Shown here piece by piece: positions 16,101 to 22,742 of a stretch of DNA of 29,670 nt. The position numbers were made by a program, and so were the translations under genes. Positions within the stretch are counted from its first letter, which is position 1. Every line of letters starts with the position of its first letter. Location: positions 1 through 29,670 of the forward strand of contig JBEIHC010000025.1 in NCBI GenBank assembly GCA_040381555.1, read 5' to 3'. The stretch comes from CANHCC01 sp040381555 (GTDB lineage Bacteria > Bacteroidota > Bacteroidia > J057 > RFSG01). The notes beneath the pieces are model-generated. The model had not been told where the DNA came from. It did no database searches and saw only the letters and a program-made list of their open reading frames with translations.

Positions 16101-19100
16101 CTATATCCGGCGCAACAGATGCAAATCATCAATATGGGGTAGTCTCTCAGAATTTGTACTATCGAAGAATTGTAAGTGCCTCACCTTGTACTCCTTCTAC
16201 AAGTAATGTTATCTCGGTTGTGGCTGAGCCTTGCAGTAATGCAATTACAGGGAATACACTTCTTACCAATCAAACAATTGCTTCGGGCACCGCTCCTGCA
16301 TTAGTAACCGGAAATTTCCCATCCGGTAGTCCTGGATATTATCAATTTGCATGGCAGTCAAGCGCCGATAATAGCAGTTGGAATTTGATTACAGGAGCAA
16401 CCACTCAAAATTATCAGGCAGGTGTAGTTTATGCAGATATTTGGTACAGAAGAATAGTTTTTGCCCCCCCCTGTGCAAGTGATACCAGTGCTTCAGTGCA
16501 GATTGGCGTGGTTTGCGGAAACTCTATTGGGAATAATAGTATCACGGGAGATCAAACCATTTTGGGAGGTGATTTACCCGCCTTATTATCCGGATCAAGC
16601 CCTTCAGGGGGATCCGGGATTTATACCTACCAATGGGAGGGAAGCAATGACCATTCCAACTGGACAACAATCATTGGAGCCACTTCTATCGATTATCTTC
16701 CTGTCAATATTACCCAATCTGTTTGGATGAGAAGAGTTGTAAATTCATTCCCGTGCCCAACAAATACGAGCAATGAAGTTTCTTTCACGGTGTTTCCAGA
16801 TACTTCTATAGTGTTGGTTCGCTATGCTGTTGCATCAGGACAACTAACGCCTGCCTACACTTTGCCTGGAGGTAATTTCTCTGTTTCAAATCTAAGTGTA
16901 GGTGGAATCTTCGCACTTTCCGGATCTCCTTGCTCAACAGGATTGACCCTTACAAATGGTACTACAACAGTTGGAACAGGAACTTTAAATTTTACTCTCA
17001 CAGCCTCTTCTGGGTATGTATTAAACTTAAGTAAGATTCTATCCGGGATTAGAAGATCTTCTCAAGGGGCACAGAATTGTCAGATTTCCTATTCAATTAG
17101 TGGAGGTGGAGCAACAGGAACCTCCTCTATTTTACCTGTAGTGAGCTCTGGTTGCCAGACTATTTCCAATAATCAAGGAAATTGGAATTTTACAAACTTC
17201 ACTGTACCCCAAGGTCGCACGATCAGTTTCACCTTGACATTTTCTACTTTTGGAGGAAACAATGCTTCTACCCAATTACATACATTTGAACTCTTTGGGA
17301 ATGTTGCCTGTGAAGCTGTTATTGCTTCGGGTACTATTTCCACCGACCAAACTATTTTATCCGGAACTTCCCCTACTTTGATTTCAGGAAACAGCCCGAG
17401 TGGTGGGCCAGGAGTGATACAATATCAATGGCAGCAAAGTGTAAATCAAAATTCATGGTCTGCTATCGGAGGGGCAACTACAGGTAGTTATCAGCCTGGG
17501 GTATTGTCTCAATCCACCTATTATCGCAGAACCAGTAGTTATTCAGTTTGTGCAAGCAATACTTCAACTGAAATATTGGTTACCGTATTTACCGCTCCTG
17601 GAAATAATACCATCAGCAGTGCGCAAACAGTTTGTATTTCTTCGGTTTCTGCAACATTGAGCGGGAGCACTCCAACAGGGGGAAATGGATTGTATACCTA
17701 CCAATGGGAATCTTCTACCGATAATTCTATTTGGGCTGCCATAGGGAATGCGACTAATCAACATTTTACGCCAACAACTCCTTCGGCGTTAACCTTTTAT
17801 CGCCGGCAAGCAACGGCCTATTTCAGTAGTTTCAGTAATTCAGTATCGATTACCCCGATTCCCTTATTATCTCAGAACTCCCTTACAGGCACCCAAACTA
17901 TTTGTGCCGGAATTAATCCCAGCAGTTTAAATGGAAGCCTGCCTTCAGGTGGGGATGGCTCCTATAGCTACTTATGGGAAAGCAGTTCAGATAATTCAGC
18001 TTGGACAACTATTTCGAGCGCAAGTACTCAGAATTATACTCCCAGTATGTCCATTTCAACTAATTACTTCAGACGAGTAGTGAGTTCGGGGTATTGTCCA
18101 GCTATCACATCCAGCTCGGTTTCTATTTTACGCTATGATGCCATTGGAAGTAATACGATTGGCTCAAATCAAACGCTATGTTCGGCAGGTATTCCCCAAA
18201 ATTTAACTGGATCTTCCCCATCAGGAGGTATCGGAGTGTATTCCTATCTTTGGCAAACATCCTTAAACAATAGTACCTGGGGAAATCATCCGGTTACAAA
18301 CCAGCACTTAATAACTTCCTATTTATCTGCTACCACTTATTACCGTAGGGTAGTGAGTTCTTCCATTTGTCCGGCAGATACAAGCCTTACCACAACCGTT
18401 ATTTTATTAGTAGGTCAAAACGATATTACATCCAGCCAGACCATTCCTTATAATAGCGCTCCTACTACGATTATAGGATTGACCAATCTAAATATGCCTG
18501 GATATGCCTGGGAACAATCTCATAATAATTTTCATTGGATAGCCATTCCTGGAGGAAATGCTTCCGTTTATAGTCCAAGCACTTTGATTCAACACATGTG
18601 GTATCGCCGGAAAGTAGCAGGTCCTGGTTGTGATACCATTACAAGTGTTCCCGTAAAAATTACTTTAACGATGGTAACAGACACTGCGCTTACAGCTAGC
18701 AGTAATTCTCCGGTTTGCGCTGGGGCTCCCGTTTATTTGAATGCCCAAGGGCCTTCAAATGCTACCTATATTTGGATGGGCCCCAATGGCTATTCGTCTA
18801 CTTTGCAAAATCCATCTTTTGGTACATCAACAGAGAGTTTATCTGGTATTTATCGGGTTCGCTGTACAAAATTAAATGGGGATACGGCTTCTGTGACTGT
18901 AAATGTAGAGGTGGGTTCTTCCTTAGGGAACTTCCAAGTATTGTACAATAATCCGATATGTGCAGGTAATGATTTAGTTTTAAGTGCCAGTCATTTGCCA
19001 AGAGTAGATTATACTTGGTCAGGGCCCAATGGATTTACTTCTCTTGCTGCAGTGAATACTATTGCGAATGCTCAAACCATTCTGAATGGCACCTATACAA

Positions 19101-21172
19101 TATCGGTCACCTCACCTGGTTGCCAGTCAATCAATAGGAGCATTGCAGTTGTAATCAATGCTCCGCTCAATCCCATGCCAGGGAGTAATGGTCCGGTTTG
19201 TGAGGCTAATGTCTTAAGTTTGACCTCCAATAATCGGGTGGGCGCCACCTATCTTTGGACTGGACCCAATGGATTTAGTAGTGCAATCGCTCATTCAACG
19301 ATTGCCAATGTTCAAACACTTAATTCGGGTATTTATACATTGACTATGGCTGGCCTAGGTTGCAGTAGTGTAACTCAAACACATGCAGTAATTGTTAATG
19401 CTTCGATAGGAAATCTTAGTATATCATCCAATAGTCCTGTATGTTTAGGCAATACCCTAACTTTATCTATTCCGTCCTTTGTCAATGCTACTTATAATTG
19501 GTCAGGACCCAATGGTTTCACCAGTGCTGGTTCAAATATTTTAACCCGAGCAAATGGACAGGTTCATTTCACTGGCGTTTATACGCTCGTAACCGTTGTT
19601 CCTGGATGTGGAAGTGCAACTCGCACCCGCAGCGTTACTGTGTTCCCGTCTTTTGCTGCAACAGTAGGAAATAACGGCCCAATTTGCGTTGGTAGTGTTC
19701 TAACTCTGACAACTTCGCCAGTTGCAGGAGCAAGCTACGCTTGGGCTGGGCCGAACGGATTTACTTCTACTGTTCAAAATCCAACTATTTCTAATGCACA
19801 AACTAATCGCTCGGGTGTTTACACACTAACCCTAAGTTTACCGAGCTGTGGTACTGCATCTTATGTTACCTCAGTTCAAGTCAATGCTTCCCCAAACAAC
19901 GCAATTATTTTGGGGAATTCTCCTGTGTGCGGAGGGAGTGCCCTAAACTTAACAGCTAATGCAATTACAAATGCTTCCTATAGTTGGAGTGGGCCTTCCG
20001 CTTTTACTGCCAATACTCATTCAATTAGTCGTTCTTCCGCTCAGTTATCTCATGCTGGTATTTATACAGTAAGTATTGTAGTTCCTGGATGCGGAACATC
20101 GATAAAGACCTATAAGGTGGTGGTATTTGAGAGTGGCAATGTTGTAGCCTCTGTTGGGTCAGGTGTTTGCGCCGGTGCACCAATGTACTTATATGCTTCT
20201 TCTATATTGGGAGCATCCTATAGTTGGTCAGGCCCTAATGGATTTATCTCTACAGTGCAAAACCCATCTTTTTCAAATGTTCAACCTAATCAAAGTGGAA
20301 TTTATACCGTCATAGCTACTCAGGGCACTTGTGGTACTTCGAGTTCCACGGTGAATGTATTTATCAGTGCACGCCCAAGTGCTGCTACTGTGAGTGCCGC
20401 TCAGTCTATCTGTATCCCTAGTCCACTAACCTTAACTGGTACAAACATTGCAGGTGCGACGCTCACTTGGGCAGGTCCAGGTGGCTTCACTGCCAGTGGA
20501 TCAAGTTTTACTAAAGCGAGCACAATTTTAGGGGATGGGGGTGTTTATACCTATACAGTTGTAACAAACAATTGTGGACTTGCTATTCGTACGGTGAATG
20601 TATCCACATTGACCACATCCATGGTAAGTGGAAGTGTTTATCCGAATCCTCAATGCGCAGGGGAGCCATTGTTCTTTCAGGCAGGCTATTTAATTGGTGC
20701 TACCTATAATTGGAGTGGTCCTGCTGGTTTTAATGTGAATGCTCAGAATACTTCTCGTGCTCAAGTTACTACTCTGATGGCAGGTACTTATACCCTGACC
20801 GTCAATCTGCCAGGTTGCGGACTTATTTCTCAAAACATTCCAGTAGTAATCAATACTTGTCGGGAAGGGGTATTGGATAGGGAAGAGAATTTGCATAACA
20901 TTGCCTCGGAGTTACCTGTATTTAGTTTGGAGCTGTATCCAAATCCAACAGAGTCACTCACAACTGTTACCCTCAAGGGGAGTCAAGTTGCAGAGTCAAC
21001 CCTTTCTGTTTATGATCTTGTAGGGCATTCGGTCTTAGTACCTGGGAGTATTTCTGTTGGGAATCATAGTAAGTCGTGGGTATTGGACTTTAGAGGACTT
21101 GCAAAAGGAGTTTATCTTGTTAGAATTAAAACAGAGATAGGAGAGAAGATTGAGCGGATTGTGGTAAATTAA
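13130..21172 (+). CDS. Giant modular secreted surface protein with T9SS C-terminal sorting domain
   Basis: A protein of about 2,680 aa. Starting at ATG 13130 gives a clean signal peptide (basic start, hydrophobic FSLIMAFCISHLA, cleavage after LEA before Q); an in-frame ATG at 13100 adds ten residues and spoils it. The body is A1, B1-B5, A2, B6-B9, A3, B10-B14, then C1-C9. A modules (~170 aa) carry ARY...SISGGG...VHTLEV-type motifs; B modules (~93 aa) carry IGNNxIGxxQT...YxYQWExSxDNSxW...YRRIV; C modules (~80 aa) are Ig/PKD-like with SPVCxG, WSGPNGF and GxYTLxV...GC. The last ~100 aa (LELYPNPTES...GLAKGVYLVRI...RIVVN) are a type A T9SS sorting domain. It should be exported, anchored or released, and serve in adhesion or gliding-type contact. 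Ser, Thr, Asn and Gly dominate and Lys is rare. It stands alone, with a terminator behind it. Confidence 0.9.
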   Translation: MKDLFLVRQGRLFSLIMAFCISHLANLEAQVMLARYASTNTISTASVASNVIASSITLGNYVSPGTPCGSGLSNRVVTVGTAGTMSFTVTPAPGYKLDLAYNKAAVRATSSGNVNAPTFNYTISSGGGSGTGTGTSPTTSGCLSSAGTNTQGDWNYADFTVNPGYSVVFSYGFTGATSTAGNTQVHTLEVYGTVTCAASISNNLVGSAQTVTVNTTPAVLTGNLPTASGTGSYAYQWQSSSNNSSFANISGATNQNYQPGVISANQYFRRIASYNECATSTSVSVSIATTTDPCFLPIGNNLIGSNQTISQGSSPIAFTGSVPNGATQIYTYQWQQSTDNLSWSAITNGTQQAYSHGVLSQNTYFRRIVFSDVCTPHTSEIISITTLAACTNPLGNNLIGANQTISINTAPTLFTGSIPTGGQNGYSYQWEQSTNQSTWSVISGATAQDYQAGNILQQTWFRRIVSDLPCVASTSSSISVDVVCNGPIGNNQIGNAQTLVVGNSASVLTGSAPTGGSGIYTYQWESSGNNSNWTTIIGATATTFAPGTPSQTQWFRRVVSSTFCGSGNSNDLEISVICGNPIGNNTIGVSQTIVAGDSPAGLTGTIATGGPGGFSYQWVQTINQISWSAISGATTQNYQPVSLTQTTWFRRVAIAINPCVPDSSNIIAVTVVPDNSVVLARYCVTQNQLSPSYVLPGNLLTAGNISLGGSFTLNTGGPCAQGVSLSNSSTANGTLTFSLTPTSGYQIRMSEVVCGGRRSTNGGANLVVSYSISSGGGTASSSSLNVPTVSCVSSQNNVFNWNFPNTIVPDGRTVTFTKTFSSFAGNGGATQVFSCEVLGTVECVSVITANTIAVAQTINYNNTPALLSGSIPGGGPGSVSYAWQESSNNSSWSTISGGSTRDYQPGALTQNTYYRRIASYNVCSADTTPAISILVIQNVCVAPLGNNTVSGNQTILSGTTPTLFNGTTPTGGTGVFSFAWEESTDNSSWTAISGATDANHQYGVVSQNLYYRRIVSASPCTPSTSNVISVVAEPCSNAITGNTLLTNQTIASGTAPALVTGNFPSGSPGYYQFAWQSSADNSSWNLITGATTQNYQAGVVYADIWYRRIVFAPPCASDTSASVQIGVVCGNSIGNNSITGDQTILGGDLPALLSGSSPSGGSGIYTYQWEGSNDHSNWTTIIGATSIDYLPVNITQSVWMRRVVNSFPCPTNTSNEVSFTVFPDTSIVLVRYAVASGQLTPAYTLPGGNFSVSNLSVGGIFALSGSPCSTGLTLTNGTTTVGTGTLNFTLTASSGYVLNLSKILSGIRRSSQGAQNCQISYSISGGGATGTSSILPVVSSGCQTISNNQGNWNFTNFTVPQGRTISFTLTFSTFGGNNASTQLHTFELFGNVACEAVIASGTISTDQTILSGTSPTLISGNSPSGGPGVIQYQWQQSVNQNSWSAIGGATTGSYQPGVLSQSTYYRRTSSYSVCASNTSTEILVTVFTAPGNNTISSAQTVCISSVSATLSGSTPTGGNGLYTYQWESSTDNSIWAAIGNATNQHFTPTTPSALTFYRRQATAYFSSFSNSVSITPIPLLSQNSLTGTQTICAGINPSSLNGSLPSGGDGSYSYLWESSSDNSAWTTISSASTQNYTPSMSISTNYFRRVVSSGYCPAITSSSVSILRYDAIGSNTIGSNQTLCSAGIPQNLTGSSPSGGIGVYSYLWQTSLNNSTWGNHPVTNQHLITSYLSATTYYRRVVSSSICPADTSLTTTVILLVGQNDITSSQTIPYNSAPTTIIGLTNLNMPGYAWEQSHNNFHWIAIPGGNASVYSPSTLIQHMWYRRKVAGPGCDTITSVPVKITLTMVTDTALTASSNSPVCAGAPVYLNAQGPSNATYIWMGPNGYSSTLQNPSFGTSTESLSGIYRVRCTKLNGDTASVTVNVEVGSSLGNFQVLYNNPICAGNDLVLSASHLPRVDYTWSGPNGFTSLAAVNTIANAQTILNGTYTISVTSPGCQSINRSIAVVINAPLNPMPGSNGPVCEANVLSLTSNNRVGATYLWTGPNGFSSAIAHSTIANVQTLNSGIYTLTMAGLGCSSVTQTHAVIVNASIGNLSISSNSPVCLGNTLTLSIPSFVNATYNWSGPNGFTSAGSNILTRANGQVHFTGVYTLVTVVPGCGSATRTRSVTVFPSFAATVGNNGPICVGSVLTLTTSPVAGASYAWAGPNGFTSTVQNPTISNAQTNRSGVYTLTLSLPSCGTASYVTSVQVNASPNNAIILGNSPVCGGSALNLTANAITNASYSWSGPSAFTANTHSISRSSAQLSHAGIYTVSIVVPGCGTSIKTYKVVVFESGNVVASVGSGVCAGAPMYLYASSILGASYSWSGPNGFISTVQNPSFSNVQPNQSGIYTVIATQGTCGTSSSTVNVFISARPSAATVSAAQSICIPSPLTLTGTNIAGATLTWAGPGGFTASGSSFTKASTILGDGGVYTYTVVTNNCGLAIRTVNVSTLTTSMVSGSVYPNPQCAGEPLFFQAGYLIGATYNWSGPAGFNVNAQNTSRAQVTTLMAGTYTLTVNLPGCGLISQNIPVVINTCREGVLDREENLHNIASELPVFSLELYPNPTESLTTVTLKGSQVAESTLSVYDLVGHSVLVPGSISVGNHSKSWVLDFRGLAKGVYLVRIKTEIGEKIERIVVN
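13223..18685 (+). repeat. A and B module repeats inside the giant gene (A-B5, A-B4, A-B5)
   Basis: A modules start at 13223, 15158 and 16808. B modules start at 13727, 14021, 14309, 14591 and 14873; then 15668, 15959, 16244 and 16526; then 17321, 17597, 17867, 18143 and 18416. The first B after each A shares the phrase RRxxSYxxC (IASYNEC, IASYNVC, TSSYSVC). The last B before A2 and the last before A3 share CGNxIGNN and the linker VxPDxSxVLxRY. The array therefore looks like duplication of whole A-plus-B blocks, not only of single B units. Confidence 0.85.
18686..20860 (+). repeat. Nine Ig/PKD-like C modules inside the giant gene
   Basis: Nine consecutive units of about 80 aa. Most have a Cys near the start (SPVCAG), W-x-GP-x-[GA]F in the middle, and a terminal Cys (PGCG) preceded by GxYTL. 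The two Cys per unit could form one disulfide, which suits a surface-exposed stalk. Nucleotide identity between units is modest, so the array is old or under diversifying change. Confidence 0.8.
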
Positions 21173-21194
21173 CGGAAGATAATTTAGTTATGAT

Positions 21195-21224
21195 AAAAAG
21201 GGTGGCTTAAGGCTGCCCTTTTTT
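21195..21224 (+). terminator. Intrinsic terminator of the giant gene
   Basis: AAAAAGGGTGGCTTAAGG followed by CTGCCCTTTTTT begins 22 bases after the stop codon. The stem pairs fully if G-U pairs are allowed and is followed by a T-run. Confidence 0.85.
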
Positions 21225-21259
21225 ATTGGTTATGGGTATAGGCCCTATATGTTGTGTCA

Positions 21260-21388
21260 ATTTAGGTTTCCTTGGAAGGCATAAATCCTCACTTTTGATT
21301 ACTACAGGCTTATTGATTTCATTGAAGGTAAGTTTTTGCTTAGGGTAAGCGCGCGTTTGCCAGTGCTTTCTGAGGAAGCCCTATTTAG
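21260..21388. mobile_element. MITE-like element, copy 2 (shorter)
   Basis: A 117-bp element between direct repeats ATTTAG (21260-21265 and 21383-21388). Its ends, GTTTCCTTGGAAGGCA and the reverse complement of TGCTTTCTGAGGAAGCCCT, are inverted repeats related to copy 1 at 10014-10255. Shared inner blocks include ATAAATCCTCACTTTTG and TTTGCCAGTGCTTTCTGAGG. It has one palindrome, GCTTAGGGTAAGC (21338-21350), where copy 1 has three. Its right end contains the TAG stop (21381-21383) of the minus-strand DUF6132 gene. Confidence 0.6.
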
Positions 21389-21569
21389 AGGGTTTGATGC
21401 CAAGAATGAATCCCATTGCACTTCCATACAGTGTGCTAATCCAAGGGTTAGATCTTATTGCGCAGGAACCCGAGTTACATCCAATGAAATAATAGTACGA
21501 ATATCCTCCTAGGCCTCCCACGATTAATCCGATTATAGCCCATTTGTAAGCAGTCCCAATATTTTTCAT
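21381..21569 (-). CDS. DUF6132 family small membrane protein
   Basis: A 62-aa protein (from ATG 21569) with two membrane helices around the signature YYYFIGCNSGSCAIRSNPWIS. The paired Cys of GCxSGxC and the SNP motif are characteristic of DUF6132, a Bacteroidota family often found near thioredoxin- or rhodanese-like genes. Function is unknown, though the Cys pair suggests a redox or metal role. An upstream ATG at 21617 would add 16 polar residues; I prefer the shorter form because it matches family length. The stop lies in the end of a MITE-like element, and a partial copy of the same element lies just upstream in the opposite orientation. Confidence 0.75.
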   Translation of the reverse strand: MKNIGTAYKWAIIGLIVGGLGGYSYYYFIGCNSGSCAIRSNPWISTLYGSAMGFILGIKPSK

Positions 21570-21608
21570 TTTGTAAAATTGATGATTTGTTTTCGTTGTT
21601 TCGGTGAC

Positions 21609-21640
21609 ATTGCTCACAGAAATGTTTGCTTACCCTAAGC
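21609..21640. repeat. Partial inverted copy of the MITE-like right end
   Basis: Read on the minus strand, GCTTAGGGTAAGC (21640-21628) followed by AACATTTCTGTGAG resembles the right part of copies 1 and 2 (palindrome, then ACATTCTGAGGA), with about 14 bases missing. It faces copy 2 across the DUF6132 gene. Degenerate, so moderate confidence. Confidence 0.4.
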
Positions 21641-21650
21641 GGGATAAACA

Positions 21651-21683
21651 AAAAAGCCAGAAGGTTTCCCCTCTGGCTTTTTT
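21651..21683 (-). terminator. Bidirectional-type terminator after the Cys-rich gene
   Basis: AAAAAAGCCAGA and TCTGGCTTTTTT pair perfectly around a 10-base loop. It lies 25 bases downstream of the minus-strand Cys-rich gene stop, and the symmetric A/T runs would let it work in both directions. Confidence 0.9.
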
Positions 21684-21707
21684 ATTTATTTCAATCAGAA
21701 AAAACGA

Positions 21708-22043
21708 TTATTTCTTCTGACCGTCTTTTTTACAACAGGATTTTTCTCCTTCAGTACTGCAAGATTTTCCTTTCTTTCCCTTCTTTCCTTTTCCTTTTTT
21801 GCAGCAATCTTTTTCACCGTCTTTGCAAGCCTTTTTGCCATGCTCGCCATCTACGATACAGCTTTTATCTCCTTTACAGCAATCTTTGCAGGAAGGGCAA
21901 GTAGCACAATGCTCTTTGCTTACGCAGCAAGTTTCTTTGTTAGGACACTTGCAATCGTGATCTGAAGTGGTCATGGCCTGGATGCCAGAAGTCATGAACA
22001 AAAACGCCAATAAGGCGAAAAGTGATTTCAATTGTGATTTCAT
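21708..22043 (-). CDS. Cys- and Lys-rich secreted protein, probable metal binder
   Basis: A 111-aa protein. Signal peptide: MKSQLKSLFALLAFLFMTSG with cleavage near IQA-M. The mature part has 16 Cys, including CKC, three CC pairs and CxxCxxCxxCC, within a Lys/Gly-rich tail (KKGKGKKGKKGK) that looks like slipped repeats. Such periplasmic Cys-rich proteins are commonly thought to bind Cu or Zn, but no catalytic fold is visible. It follows the next Cys-rich gene on the same strand after 84 bases and ends in a strong terminator, so the two may be cotranscribed. The open frame on the other strand is its shadow. Confidence 0.75.
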   Translation of the reverse strand: MKSQLKSLFALLAFLFMTSGIQAMTTSDHDCKCPNKETCCVSKEHCATCPSCKDCCKGDKSCIVDGEHGKKACKDGEKDCCKKGKGKKGKKGKSCSTEGEKSCCKKDGQKK

Positions 22044-22127
22044 AATGTTATTAATAGTGAATTAAAATGAATTGTTGATTTGCCTAAAAGGCAGTTTTTG
22101 AGAAACGAGCACTAAATCGGATTTCTC

Positions 22128-22565
22128 TCAACAACGAATGTTTCGGAAACAGAGCCAGCCCGGTGGGGAATGGAAACTTCCGAAACTACCCGGATTAATC
22201 CGGGAAAAAAAAGTATCTGAACTTAAGATGCCAACTAGAAAATAAGCTGTGTATATGTTTTTGGGCTGAATGGGGTTTTGAACCCTTTCCTGAACTGGTG
22301 GGGTAAAATCATTCAGAAATTCCTCCGGGAAGTGAATACAACAGGAAAAATATTGTGTTCCAGCAATTTGGGTGATTTTATTTGTATGACAATTAGACTC
22401 TGACTCTGAATGACATCCACCGGCTTTAGGGTATTCTGAATGGGAGTTTCCTTTCTTCAGAGTACAACAGGATTCTTCTTCTTTCTCAAGCGCACAGCAA
22501 TCAGCATATACGGATGGGTTAAGTGACCCAAAAAGTATCAGAACCGCCAATATGAAACGCTTCAT
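22128..22565 (-). CDS. Small periplasmic Cys-rich protein, HYC_CC_PP-like
   Basis: About 145 aa from ATG 22565: signal peptide MKRFILAVLILFGSLNPSVYA, then DCCALEKEEESCC, CHSESESNCH, SCCIHF and a final FHSPPG. The order CxxH/CC/PP recalls the Bacteroidota HYC_CC_PP family of small envelope proteins found near heavy-metal genes; I hold that assignment loosely. An upstream ATG at 22574 (adding MIP) lies exactly four bases after a TAAATTTG promoter element, so it would be a leaderless start if used. Its neighbour is another Cys-rich secreted protein, suggesting a shared metal-related role. Confidence 0.6.
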   Translation of the reverse strand: MKRFILAVLILFGSLNPSVYADCCALEKEEESCCTLKKGNSHSEYPKAGGCHSESESNCHTNKITQIAGTQYFSCCIHFPEEFLNDFTPPVQERVQNPIQPKNIYTAYFLVGILSSDTFFSRINPGSFGSFHSPPGWLCFRNIRC

Positions 22566-22578
22566 AGGAATCATAGAA

Positions 22579-22586
22579 CAAATTTA
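22579..22586 (-). promoter_or_regulatory. -7 element (TAAATTTG) of the HYC-like gene
   Basis: A perfect TAnnTTTG on the minus strand, four bases before ATG 22574 and 13 before ATG 22565. No clear -33 TTG is seen. Confidence 0.5.
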
Positions 22587-22728
22587 CTCTTTATTTGATT
22601 TAAATTATACGAATAAGGAACAAATAAATAGGAATGATGGCTTTCCCATTTTCGGGATTGGTTCTCAAACAACCTAATTTTCCGAGTACGGAATTTCTTT
22701 TTGGGAGATATCTCTGAACTTCTTTCCC

Positions 22729-22736
22729 TAACTTTG
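22729..22736 (+). promoter_or_regulatory. -7 element (TAACTTTG) of the ABC exporter operon
   Basis: A perfect TAnnTTTG. Because it lies downstream of the longer possible start (TTG 22701), it argues that translation begins at TTG 22743, seven bases on. TTTG at 22700-22703 is a loose -33 candidate (25-base spacer). Confidence 0.5.
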
Positions 22737-22742
22737 TATGCA

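Noticed and set aside
21626..21904. Open frame of 92 codons on the plus strand
   Set aside because: It is antisense to the Cys-rich secreted protein and crosses its terminator.
22701..22742. N-terminal extension of the ABC exporter from TTG 22701
   Set aside because: A perfect -7 element lies within it (22729-22736), so the message probably begins downstream.
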